Assembly: GCA_029945625.1 (NCBI GenBank) | Contig: JAQSCW010000026.1 | Span: forward strand, 1 to 64,000 | Origin: a bacterium | GTDB taxonomy: Bacteria; Bacteroidota; Bacteroidia; B-17B0; Aurantibacillaceae | Direction of reading: 5' to 3' | Length of the DNA stretch: 64,000 nucleotides | Part shown: piece after piece, positions 17,840-26,320 of the stretch | How positions within the stretch are numbered: the stretch's first letter is position 1 | How the letters are laid out: every line of letters starts with the position of its first letter | Made by a program: the position numbers and the translations under genes | The notes under the pieces: model-generated | What the model was told of the DNA's origin: nothing | Seen by the model: the letters and a program-made list of their open reading frames with translations, nothing else | Databases searched by the model: none

Positions 17840-19633
17840 ATGATGAGACGTAGTTTTTGGATAATAGTTTTGGTTTCATTTATAGCAATATGCCAAAACG
17901 CAATTGCTCAGAGTATTTCTGCTCAGGTAAGTGCAAAACATGTTCAAGTGGGTGTTCCCTTTGAGTATGCTGTTGTGATCACAGGTGCGTCCAGCAATTA
18001 TAACCAACCTAATTTTAAAGACTTTGACTTGGTAAGTGGCCCTATGCAGAGCAACAGCGTGCAATATGTAAATGGGGTAATGAGTCAGCAATTAGTTTTT
18101 TCATACGGATTAGTGGCACGCAAAGAAGGCAGGTTTGTGATTGGAGCTGCAAATGTGCTGATTAGCGGGCACCGCATGGAAACACAGGCTGTTACGATTG
18201 ACGTGGTGAAAGGCGCAGCGCCACAGGGTCAGCAAGGTGCCGGCGAGGAGGAAAAACAAAATTCAAAAGTGAGTGGGGGAGACATTTTCATTAAGACCAA
18301 GGTGAGCAAAAATAAAATTTACCTGGGTGAACAAATCACAATCATTCAAAAGGTGTATTCGCGGTACCAGATCATTGGCTACCAAAAAAGTGTGCAGCCC
18401 AGTTACGATGGTTTTTACTCACAGGCACAAGAATCGCCAACAAAAGGCCAACTGGTTCTCGAGAACATCGATGGCGTACAATACTATACCCACGAAGTTT
18501 TGCGAACATTGGCTACGGCTAATAAATCGGGAAGGATTACCTTAACCCCCATCGAGGCCGAAGTAATTGTGAGAAGGCAAACAGCTTCTAAGCCTCGTAA
18601 TATTTTTGAACAATTTTTTGGCGCCGCAGGGTACGAAGATCTTCCTGTGAATGCCGCCAGTAAATTACTTTATATTGATGTGTTGCCCTTGCCCGAAGAG
18701 GGAAAACCTCAGAGTTTTAATGGCGCAGTAGGCGTTTTTTCATGCAAAGTTGAACTCAGCAAATCGGAAGTAAAGGCGAACGATGCCTTGAATTTGAAAA
18801 TGACGGTGACAGGAAAAGGTAATATGAAGTTATTATCTCCCCCAAAACTCAATCTGCCCGATGTGTTTGAGAGCTATGAGCCTAAAACCACCGAAGGTCC
18901 AAGTTCAAAAACCTTTGATTTTCTTATCATCCCCCGCCATGAAGGCGCGTATAGTTTAAAGGAACTCGATTTTAGTTACTTCAATTTAGAAACAAAAAAA
19001 TATGTGGTGCTTCCTTCTCCCGAACTAAAAATCAACGTACTGCCTGCCGATCCCAATAGCACCGGTGCACAGGTATATAGCTCACACAGTCAAATCAAAG
19101 AAACCGAAAACGACATTCGTTACATTAAAAAAGGAGAATTCCTTCTGGCTAAAACGGAAACTGAATTTTTTAATTCCATCACACATGCATTATTGCTGAT
19201 TATCCCATTTATACTGTTAGCCGGAGGTTTGGTGGGTCGTCACATGCATATCAAAAATAACAGTGATGTAGTTTCGGTACGAGAAAGGAAGGCCGCAAAA
19301 ATTGCAAAAAAACAGTTGGTAAATGCCGAGAAACTCATGATTGCCAACAAAAAAGACGAATTTTACACGGAAATACTCGCCGCTTTAACTAATTATCTGA
19401 GCCATAAATTTAACATCCCTGTTGCGGACCTTTCGCGAGATAAAATAAATAGGGTGATGGAAAACAAACAGGTTGACGCGGCCGTGATCACAAAATTGAT
19501 GGCAACAATTAGTACCGGTGAATACGCCAAATATGCTCCCGGAGCAGTAAGCGGTGATTTAAACGCAGTGTACAAAGATACAGTTGAACTTCTGGTGGGA
19601 ATCGAACAACAACTAAACAGGAAGGTGTCATGA
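17840..19633 (+). CDS. batD: BatD, oxygen-tolerance protein with beta domains and cytoplasmic tail
   Basis: 597 residues: signal peptide (about 1-23), a long periplasmic BatD region of immunoglobulin-like beta domains (about 25-440), a transmembrane helix (about 449-467) and a cytoplasmic helical tail. The tail contains FYTEILAALTNYLSHKF (about 507-523), which parallels the unnamed membrane protein upstream of batA. The family includes VSGPMQS and GVFSC-type strands. An 85-base spacer without a clear terminator separates it from batC. Its stop overlaps the batE start. Confidence 0.92.
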   Translation: MMRRSFWIIVLVSFIAICQNAIAQSISAQVSAKHVQVGVPFEYAVVITGASSNYNQPNFKDFDLVSGPMQSNSVQYVNGVMSQQLVFSYGLVARKEGRFVIGAANVLISGHRMETQAVTIDVVKGAAPQGQQGAGEEEKQNSKVSGGDIFIKTKVSKNKIYLGEQITIIQKVYSRYQIIGYQKSVQPSYDGFYSQAQESPTKGQLVLENIDGVQYYTHEVLRTLATANKSGRITLTPIEAEVIVRRQTASKPRNIFEQFFGAAGYEDLPVNAASKLLYIDVLPLPEEGKPQSFNGAVGVFSCKVELSKSEVKANDALNLKMTVTGKGNMKLLSPPKLNLPDVFESYEPKTTEGPSSKTFDFLIIPRHEGAYSLKELDFSYFNLETKKYVVLPSPELKINVLPADPNSTGAQVYSSHSQIKETENDIRYIKKGEFLLAKTETEFFNSITHALLLIIPFILLAGGLVGRHMHIKNNSDVVSVRERKAAKIAKKQLVNAEKLMIANKKDEFYTEILAALTNYLSHKFNIPVADLSRDKINRVMENKQVDAAVITKLMATISTGEYAKYAPGAVSGDLNAVYKDTVELLVGIEQQLNRKVS

Positions 19634-20379
19634 GGAAAATAGCAGCAGTGATCATTTGTTTAGTCGCCTTTTCATTCATGGGTAAAGCCGACGATTTGCT
19701 TAAAAAAGCGGAGGTGGCGTACGATTCAAAATCATATAAAGAGGCCATCGCCAGTTATGAAAAGTTGATCTCGGGTGGTTTTCATTCCTATCAGTTGTAT
19801 TTTAATCTCGGAAATTCTTATTATCGCGACAATGAGCTGGGTAAAGCAATTTATTATTACGAATTAGCACGAAAAATTGAACCTAACGATGAGGATGTAA
19901 GGATCAATTTGGGCATTGCCGCTTCTAAAACAATTGACAAAATTGATTCAAAAGAGAATTTTTTTATAACGGCCGTGAAATCGAACATCTTGTCTTCCTT
20001 TTCAACACGTGTATGGGCCTGGTTAAGTATAATTTCGGTGCTGGTAACGACTAGCCTGTTTTTAGTTTTTGTGGTATCGGGTAATCTTATCGTAAAACGA
20101 ATTTCTTTTGTGCTGAGTATGTTGGCACTCATTTCCTTTGTTACAACCTATTCACTGGGCTATTCCGCGCTCAATGCAAAATACGAAAATAAGTTTGGTA
20201 TCATTATCATTAAGGAAGTGCGAATCACCAATGAACCCACCCCAATGGCAAAAACAAAATTCTCGCTGCACGAAGGAACAAAAATACGGGTGGTTGAGAA
20301 CAATGGCGATTGGATCCTCATCAAACTTGATAATGGAAACGAAGGCTGGGTTAAACTCAGTGAGGTTGGAATTATTTGA
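19630..20379 (+). CDS. batE: BatE, TPR protein with SH3-like tail
   Basis: 249 residues. An N-terminal signal peptide (about 1-20) is followed by a TPR pair (about 24-100) containing FNLGNSYYRDNELGKAIYYYE. Two transmembrane helices (about 135-155 and 160-180) follow. A C-terminal SH3-like domain (about 190-248) contains LHEGTKIRVVENNGDWILIKL and ends GWVKLSEV. Bacterial SH3 domains often bind peptidoglycan, which would anchor the complex to the wall. It is the last gene of the Bat operon and overlaps batD by four bases; after it comes convergent lipA. Confidence 0.88.
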   Translation: MRKIAAVIICLVAFSFMGKADDLLKKAEVAYDSKSYKEAIASYEKLISGGFHSYQLYFNLGNSYYRDNELGKAIYYYELARKIEPNDEDVRINLGIAASKTIDKIDSKENFFITAVKSNILSSFSTRVWAWLSIISVLVTTSLFLVFVVSGNLIVKRISFVLSMLALISFVTTYSLGYSALNAKYENKFGIIIIKEVRITNEPTPMAKTKFSLHEGTKIRVVENNGDWILIKLDNGNEGWVKLSEVGII

Positions 20380-20508
20380 GTGGAGAGTTTACCTTACTAG
20401 TTCAACAATTTCCATCTTCAGAGTAATTTCAAGTTCCAGCAACCTCGTGTAGCACATATCAAAACCCAAATCGACGTCACAAGTTTATTACTTCGTAAAA
20501 GAGGAGAT

Positions 20509-21372
20509 TTAGAAAATATGCTTTTCAGCACGGTAGGAGGAGCGCACCAGAGGCCCGCTTTCAACAAACCGAAATCCTTTGTTTAGAGCATAAACACGGT
20601 AGTGTTCAAATTCGTCAGGGTGCACAAAACGTGCAACAGGAAGGTGTTTGGGAGTGGGTTGAAGATACTGTCCAATTGTGAGCACATCGCATTTTACCGA
20701 AGCAATGTCGTCAATAGTTTCAAAGACCTCTTGTTCAGTTTCTCCTAAGCCCAGCATCACGCCACATTTGGTATGAACACCGGCTTCATCAAGCCTTTTT
20801 AATACCTCCAGGCTTCGGTCGTATTTAGCCTGAATTCTCACTTGCGCGGTGAGCCGCCGAACTGTTTCAATATTATGCGAAACAATGTCCGGTTTTACAT
20901 CAATAATTCGTTGCAGGTTTTCCCATTTTCCGGCAAAGTCCGGGATCAAACATTCAAACTTTGTTTCAGGACTTATCGCTCTGATTTCCTTGATCGTTTC
21001 GGCCCAAATAATTGAACCACCATCCTTAAGATCGTCTCGGTCAACGCTCGTGATCACACAGTGCTTAACGCCCATAAGTTTAACCGACTCCGCTATTCGT
21101 TTTGGTTCACCCCAGTCGGCCGCTTTTGGTTTGCCGGTGGCCACTGCGCAAAATCCGCAACTGCGTGTGCAAATATTACCAAGAATCATAAACGTAGCTG
21201 TACCGGCTCCCCAGCATTCGCCCATATTAGGACAATTTCCGCTTTCGCATATAGTGTGCAGTTTGTGCTTACTCACTATTTCGCGAACTTTTGCATACTC
21301 TTCACCCGTTGGTAACTTAACACGCAACCATTGGGGTTTTTTGATCCTTTGAATATCCTGACTGACTTCCAT
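20509..21372 (-). CDS. lipA: lipoyl synthase LipA
   Basis: Radical-SAM enzyme that inserts two sulfur atoms into octanoyl-protein to make lipoyl groups for 2-oxoacid dehydrogenases and the glycine cleavage system. The auxiliary cluster motif C42-x4-C47-x5-C53 ([12 protein letters not shown]) and the radical-SAM motif C68-x3-C72-x2-C75 (CTRSCGFC) are complete. The C terminus carries [10 protein letters not shown], where the serine ligand of the auxiliary cluster resides. An upstream open frame to 21531 overlaps the neighbouring gene and is rejected; the ATG at 21372 gives 287 residues, the family length. It starts one base after the stop of the upstream envelope gene, so the two are co-transcribed. 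Confidence 0.97.
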   Translation of the reverse strand: MEVSQDIQRIKKPQWLRVKLPTGEEYAKVREIVSKHKLHTICESGNCPNMGECWGAGTATFMILGNICTRSCGFCAVATGKPKAADWGEPKRIAESVKLMGVKHCVITSVDRDDLKDGGSIIWAETIKEIRAISPETKFECLIPDFAGKWENLQRIIDVKPDIVSHNIETVRRLTAQVRIQAKYDRSLEVLKRLDEAGVHTKCGVMLGLGETEQEVFETIDDIASVKCDVLTIGQYLQPTPKHLPVARFVHPDEFEHYRVYALNKGFRFVESGPLVRSSYRAEKHIF

Positions 21373-21373
21373 A

Positions 21374-22138
21374 TTAAAACTTTTTCCTTCCAAATACAAA
21401 TCCAACATGTAAGGTGATGATGACGTTTTCTGAGGGATTGCGGGCCATAAGAGGCAATGCTTTTGGGAAGTAATCAACCGATACTCCGGTTTCGATGGCG
21501 CGAATAAGGTTGGTATAGGGCGCGTATTCAAAACTTAAATTAAATTTTCCACAAAGGCCCGGATAGAGTTTCATCTCGCCTAACCCATAGGAATAGGCCG
21601 CCCTGCCAATCACATTGGGAGTGTCAGCTACAAAATCTGAATCATCAAACTTAATAAAATTAGGAGCTTGGGAGCTTGCGGTGGTACTTATTTGAACATA
21701 ATAGGGTTTAGCAAATGCCACAACAGGCCCAAATGAGTAGGAGTAACGAACTTCAACGGCTTTCATGTCGCCCTTTTTAAAAATTACATTCTGCAATCCC
21801 AAACCACCTCTTAACAAAAATACGGTATTTAGTTTGCCGTAAACAAACCTTCTCCGGTTTTGGGCATCGCCAATTGTTCTTATTTCTTTGGGGTGTTTTA
21901 AGGACTGAATATCAATTTCGTAAAAAGACCGTGTTTTTGCATTTACGTGTTTTGTTTGACGAAATAGAATACCGTAACCTCTGGTATCGGCATAAATCTT
22001 TCCCGTTTTATCACTCCGATACAGAACATTCAAATTTGTGCCGTTTTCACTTCCCGAAATCAACGCCTCATCTTGCGCATTCAGGAAAAACGCGCCGTTG
22101 AAGAGAAAAGCGAGAAACACCAAGCCCCTGTGAAACAT
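21374..22138 (-). CDS. predicted outer-membrane or periplasmic beta-strand protein
   Basis: 254 residues with a signal peptide (about 1-21, cleavage after LNAQ). The rest has alternating hydrophobic/polar strands with many Tyr, Phe and Gly ([21 protein letters not shown]) and ends FGRKKF, which suggests a small beta-barrel. It contains no named domain I can identify. It is directly upstream of lipA and probably shares its transcript, although nothing suggests a functional link. Confidence 0.65.
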   Translation of the reverse strand: MFHRGLVFLAFLFNGAFFLNAQDEALISGSENGTNLNVLYRSDKTGKIYADTRGYGILFRQTKHVNAKTRSFYEIDIQSLKHPKEIRTIGDAQNRRRFVYGKLNTVFLLRGGLGLQNVIFKKGDMKAVEVRYSYSFGPVVAFAKPYYVQISTTASSQAPNFIKFDDSDFVADTPNVIGRAAYSYGLGEMKLYPGLCGKFNLSFEYAPYTNLIRAIETGVSVDYFPKALPLMARNPSENVIITLHVGFVFGRKKF

Positions 22139-22171
22139 CTAACAAAATTAAGAATTTATGAGGTATTATCC

Positions 22172-22179
22172 TACTTTTG
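22172..22179 (+). promoter_or_regulatory. -7 box before the OsmC gene
   Basis: TACTTTTG matches TAnnTTTG, 25 bases before the ATG at 22205. It lies in the divergent spacer next to the minus-strand envelope gene. No clear -33 element is visible. Confidence 0.5.
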
Positions 22180-22204
22180 TATTTATTTAAGAAGCTGCAA
22201 AACT

Positions 22205-22612
22205 ATGATTACAAGTAAGATAAACTACCTTGGAGAGCTTCGTACAGAGGCTGTTCACATGCATTCAGGAACTGCACTGCTTACCGATGCACCACTCGAC
22301 AATCAGGGCAAGGCTGAAGCTTTTTCGCCCACCGATCTGGCGGCTACGTCTCTCGGCAGTTGTATGATTACCATCATGGGAATTCTGGGCCGTCGCGAAA
22401 ACATGACCCCCATCGATGGAACCACCGCCGAAATTACCAAGGTAATGTACTCCGAGCCGCGAAGAATTGGAGAAATTCATGTCACATTTACCTTTCCGAA
22501 AAACAATTTTTCAGACAAAGAAAAAAAAATGTACGAACATGCCGCCTATCACTGTCCGGTTGCAAAGAGTCTGCACCCCGATATAAAGCAGGTAGTACAA
22601 TTTAGTTGGTGA
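22205..22612 (+). CDS. OsmC/Ohr family peroxiredoxin-like protein
   Basis: 135 residues. OsmC-fold thiol peroxidases reduce organic hydroperoxides with two Cys residues; here C53 (LGSCMITI) and C117 (YHCPVAKSL) are both present. SPTDLAATSLGSC is the conserved helix. The frame opens at 22073 but the ATG at 22205 fits the family N terminus (MITSKINYLGELRT) and the upstream promoter box. It is in the YhfA/OsmC general group rather than Ohr by its short N terminus. Confidence 0.9.
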   Translation: MITSKINYLGELRTEAVHMHSGTALLTDAPLDNQGKAEAFSPTDLAATSLGSCMITIMGILGRRENMTPIDGTTAEITKVMYSEPRRIGEIHVTFTFPKNNFSDKEKKMYEHAAYHCPVAKSLHPDIKQVVQFSW

Positions 22613-22652
22613 CCGGCAAATCAACAAATGGCGGCTTAAAGCACATTACCAC

Positions 22653-23915
22653 ATGCGCAAAAACATCCTTTACAGTTTATTTACCAAAAGCTTTGTGGCC
22701 GGTGTCAATTTTTTGATCCTCCTTATTTCATCGCGTTATTTGGGAGTAAGTTCAAGGGGCGAGATCAGTATCTTTCTGCTCAATATTGCTCTTGTTCAAG
22801 TGGTGAATGAAATATACACCGGATACAGCATCGTACATTTTGTGCCCAAATTTGACTTGAAAAAGATTGTCCTCAGTGGCCTATTTTACACGGTGATGTT
22901 TTGTACTCTCAGTAATCTTCTCATCACCGCAGTGAGCAAGCACGTGCCTGGTTACGAAAAACTAGCCTATCTCGTATCACTTATGGTGCTGCTCAATACT
23001 TTTTTTTGTGTGCTCATTCTCTCTAAACAAAACATCAAACTCTATAGTCTTCTCAGTTTTCTTCAGCCTCTTACACTTCTGCTGGGTTTGCTCTTTTCAA
23101 TTTTTTTCCTGAAGGAATTCACCATCAAAGCTTACATTCTTCCTTTGTTTTTTTCGTTCTTGCTGGCGCTGTGTATTTCTGCAATCACCATTGTGAACTA
23201 TGTTCTTGCAGAAGCTCCCGGTAAAGTGTTTCAAGCGAGACCTATCTTATGGAATGGGCTCATCTACCAACTAGGACTCTTGCTGTATCTATTTATAAAT
23301 AAGTTTAGTTTTTACCTCTTACCTACTGCTGCTAAGGTGGGCTTGTATTCTGCTGCTTGTTCACTGATGGAATCTGTTTTAATTTTGGCGAGTGGCATCG
23401 GACCGGTACTTCTGGCACGAGTGGCCAACGAACCCCGGTCTAACAAAAACATTCGTCTTACTCTTGGCCTTAGCAAATTTATTTTACTGGTAAGCCTACT
23501 ATCTGTCGGTATCCTGCTGGTTATACCCGAAAAAGCGTTTCTTGTCGTTTTAGGAAATGGGTTTACCGGAATTAAAACAAGTATGTCCGCCTATGCACCC
23601 GGGGTGGTAATGGCCGGCATTTTCCTCACTCTGGCAAACTATTTGAATGCAATGGGACAACAACGAACTGTATTAATTTGTTATGGAGCCGGAGCCCTTT
23701 CTTCATTGATTCTGGCGCCGGTGTTGGTAGCGAAATACGATGTACTTGGGGCAGCTTATACAGCCAATTTTTCCTATTTTGTAATTACGGTGTTGATGGG
23801 TATAGCTTTTGCTTTTTATGGCAACGTGACGGCAAAAAGTTTGTTTTCTCCAATTGAATATTATGCAGATATGCGCGAACTAATGTCAGGCTTCAAACGG
23901 AGTCCCAATTCATAA
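22653..23915 (+). CDS. polysaccharide flippase-like MATE/Wzx family membrane protein
   Basis: 420 residues, almost all hydrophobic, with about twelve predicted transmembrane helices. It starts with KSFVAGVNFLILLISSRYLG, the typical N terminus of Wzx/RfbX-type lipid-linked oligosaccharide flippases. It likely moves a lipid-linked glycan across the inner membrane; the substrate is unknown. It is an orphan: no glycosyltransferase or polymerase gene is next to it. The next gene is a LytS-type sensor kinase with its own promoter. Confidence 0.8.
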   Translation: MRKNILYSLFTKSFVAGVNFLILLISSRYLGVSSRGEISIFLLNIALVQVVNEIYTGYSIVHFVPKFDLKKIVLSGLFYTVMFCTLSNLLITAVSKHVPGYEKLAYLVSLMVLLNTFFCVLILSKQNIKLYSLLSFLQPLTLLLGLLFSIFFLKEFTIKAYILPLFFSFLLALCISAITIVNYVLAEAPGKVFQARPILWNGLIYQLGLLLYLFINKFSFYLLPTAAKVGLYSAACSLMESVLILASGIGPVLLARVANEPRSNKNIRLTLGLSKFILLVSLLSVGILLVIPEKAFLVVLGNGFTGIKTSMSAYAPGVVMAGIFLTLANYLNAMGQQRTVLICYGAGALSSLILAPVLVAKYDVLGAAYTANFSYFVITVLMGIAFAFYGNVTAKSLFSPIEYYADMRELMSGFKRSPNS

Positions 23916-23923
23916 AATTATCG

Positions 23924-23952
23924 TTGGCTTTCAAAATATTTCAGTATTTTTG
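23924..23952 (+). promoter_or_regulatory. promoter of the LamG sensor kinase operon
   Basis: TTG (23924-23926), an 18-base spacer, and TATTTTTG (23945-23952) fit the Bacteroidetes -33/-7 consensus. The ATG follows 14 bases later, so the leader is very short. Confidence 0.6.
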
Positions 23953-23966
23953 AGTCACTTTTACCC

Positions 23967-25574
23967 ATGAAGAAAAAGGTGCGGCATATGTTTACCCAAG
24001 AGCACCTCAAACTTTATCCTTCAGTTTTTATAGCACTATTTTTTTTAGTAATAGATTCCGTTGCGGTAGCGCAACAGGAGTCCGGCTTAATTTCTTCCTA
24101 TTATTTTTCGGGAAATGCCAGAGATACAATTGGCAAGATCCATGGCGTGGTGCAAGGTGCCAGTCCGGCCACCGATCGTTTTGGGAATGCAAATGCCGCC
24201 TATTATTTTGACGGGGAAAACGACTATGTCAATCTGGGTACCAATTCCGATCTAAAGCAGGGTCGGATGAGTATTTCGTTGTGGGTGAAATTAAACAGTT
24301 ACAAAAATTCATCTCTTAACTATCCCGGCATGCCAATCATTCAAACGCGCGTGCGGGACGTGGTTCAGTATTATGAAGCCTATTCCATGAGTGTTTTTCT
24401 TGGGAACCACAAATTTACAGCTTCAAATATTTCCACCATTCAACAGTTAATTGCAAGCATGAGCCGAAATTCGGCGGCAATCGACGAATGGTACCATTTA
24501 GTGTATATGTTCGATCACGATTCCACGTACTTTTTTGTGAATGGTCAACTGGAGCAGAAAAACTATAAGGGTTTTGTTTCAAGTTACTTGTCAACAGATT
24601 CCGTAGTGGTGGGCTATGCCGGAAACCACATGCCCGATACCTTCAAATACAGAAATTATTCATGGTTTAATGGCTGCATCGATGATCTAAAGTTTTTCAA
24701 CAAAATACTTTCTCCCGAGCAGGTACTTGCGCTCTACCACGAAGCGGATCCCAAATTCGGAAAAGCGCCTTTCTCTTCGCGAGAAATGCATTTCAAGGAG
24801 TTGCTCATGCGGTTCTGGTATGTGCCCCTTTCACTTTTGCTATTTGTGCTTCTCACCTTTCTTATCGCCAGAAAATGGCTCACGAAAATCAGAAATCGTG
24901 AAGGAAAAAAAAATGAAATCGACAAGCAACTCGCTCGCTTAGAAATGAAAGCTTTACGAAGTCAAATGAATCCTCATTTTATTTTTAATGCACTTAATTC
25001 CATTCAACATTACATACTTACCAATGAAAAAGATCAGGCCAATAAATATTTGGTCAAATTTTCACAACTCATGAGAAATATTCTGGAATTAAGTACTCAG
25101 GAACTCGTTAGTTTAAAGGACGAATTGGAAACCATCCGACTTTATCTTGAAATCGAATCCCTGCGATTTAATGACGCATTTACGTTTTCCTTAAATATTT
25201 CAGAGAGCGTTGAAACACGTGAGATCCGCATCCCCCCTCTTATTATACAGCCCTTTGTGGAAAATGCGATATGGCATGGCCTCCTCCTCAAAGAAGGTGC
25301 CAAGCAACTTAAGATAAATGTGTTTAAAGATGACAGTACCGTGGTGATTGAAATAGATGATAATGGGATAGGGAGGGAAGCTTCTAAACTTTTCTTAAAT
25401 GAAGAACTAAAAAGACGCTCATTTGGATTGGAAATTACGCATGATCGTTTGAAGATTCTTGAAAAGTTCTTTGGAACGAAAATGACCTTTGAGGTATACG
25501 ATAAAAAAGATGACGAAGGCATTGCTCTTGGAACAAAAGTGAAACTAAAAATTCAAGTAAATACAAAACTATGA
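23967..25574 (+). CDS. LytS-type sensor histidine kinase with extracytoplasmic LamG domain
   Basis: 535 residues. A signal anchor (about 17-36) is followed by a concanavalin-like LamG domain (about 40-258), which contains FDGENDYVNLG and WVKLNSY and ends YHEADPKFG. A transmembrane helix (about 281-300), a short coiled coil and a His_kinase domain (PF06580) follow, with H337 in NPHFIFNALNS, and then a HATPase_c domain (IIQPFVENAIWHG, DDNGIGR). LamG modules bind sugars or proteins, so it may sense an extracellular ligand. Its last bases overlap the LytTR regulator (ATGA), which marks a cognate pair. Confidence 0.9.
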   Translation: MKKKVRHMFTQEHLKLYPSVFIALFFLVIDSVAVAQQESGLISSYYFSGNARDTIGKIHGVVQGASPATDRFGNANAAYYFDGENDYVNLGTNSDLKQGRMSISLWVKLNSYKNSSLNYPGMPIIQTRVRDVVQYYEAYSMSVFLGNHKFTASNISTIQQLIASMSRNSAAIDEWYHLVYMFDHDSTYFFVNGQLEQKNYKGFVSSYLSTDSVVVGYAGNHMPDTFKYRNYSWFNGCIDDLKFFNKILSPEQVLALYHEADPKFGKAPFSSREMHFKELLMRFWYVPLSLLLFVLLTFLIARKWLTKIRNREGKKNEIDKQLARLEMKALRSQMNPHFIFNALNSIQHYILTNEKDQANKYLVKFSQLMRNILELSTQELVSLKDELETIRLYLEIESLRFNDAFTFSLNISESVETREIRIPPLIIQPFVENAIWHGLLLKEGAKQLKINVFKDDSTVVIEIDDNGIGREASKLFLNEELKRRSFGLEITHDRLKILEKFFGTKMTFEVYDKKDDEGIALGTKVKLKIQVNTKL

Positions 25575-26293
25575 TTTCAGCCATAATTGTTGACGACGAG
25601 AAACGATCGATAATGAATCTTGAACTTCTGCTGAACGAACATTGTGCAGATATAACCGTGGTGGACAGAGCTTCTACTGCTTTGGAAGCAGTGGGCAAGA
25701 TCTTAAGCCTTCAACCCGACGTTGTGTTTCTTGATGTTCAAATGCCGGGTTACAACGGTTTTGATGTTTTACAACAAATAAAAGACACCAAAGCAATCAT
25801 TATCTTTACTACTGCTCACAAGGAATATGCCATTGAAGCGCTTCGAAAAGGTGCATTTGATTATTTGTTAAAACCTATCGACTCAAACGAATTAATAAAC
25901 AGTTACAGGGCTATATCTGAGAAAATTAGCTCTGAAAGACTCCGGCAAGTGCCTCCCGCCAAAGGAATTATTGAACTTTCGGTGAAGGAGGGAATCATTT
26001 TTGTAAAACCCGATCAAATCATTCGACTGGAAGCTTCAGGGAGCTACACCGTGTTTATTCTCGACAATAATGTGCGCCACGTGGTTTCAAAAAGTATGAA
26101 AGAGTATGAGGCGCAATTGCCTAAAACGGGCTTCTACAGATGCCACAATTCGCATGTTGTAAATTTGAAAAAAGTCGTGAAATTCCTTCATAACAACGGG
26201 TATTTCGCTCAAATGTCGGATGGTTCCATAATTGAAATAGCCCGAAAGAACAAAGAAACTTTTCTTGAAAAACTGAAGAAACTTGAATTGTAA
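25571..26293 (+). CDS. LytTR-family response regulator
   Basis: 240 residues. The receiver domain (1-120) has the acidic pocket VDDEKR (7-12) and phosphoacceptor D55 (VVFLDVQMPG), with K107 in LLKPID. The C-terminal LytTR DNA-binding domain (about 140-238) contains IIRLEASGSYTVF and FYRCHNSHVVNLKKV. It is coupled translationally to the sensor kinase upstream. Such regulators usually bind a pair of direct repeats; no target was identified here. Confidence 0.95.
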   Translation: MISAIIVDDEKRSIMNLELLLNEHCADITVVDRASTALEAVGKILSLQPDVVFLDVQMPGYNGFDVLQQIKDTKAIIIFTTAHKEYAIEALRKGAFDYLLKPIDSNELINSYRAISEKISSERLRQVPPAKGIIELSVKEGIIFVKPDQIIRLEASGSYTVFILDNNVRHVVSKSMKEYEAQLPKTGFYRCHNSHVVNLKKVVKFLHNNGYFAQMSDGSIIEIARKNKETFLEKLKKLEL

Positions 26294-26320
26294 ATACGCC
26301 GCGATTCTACTTTATTTATT

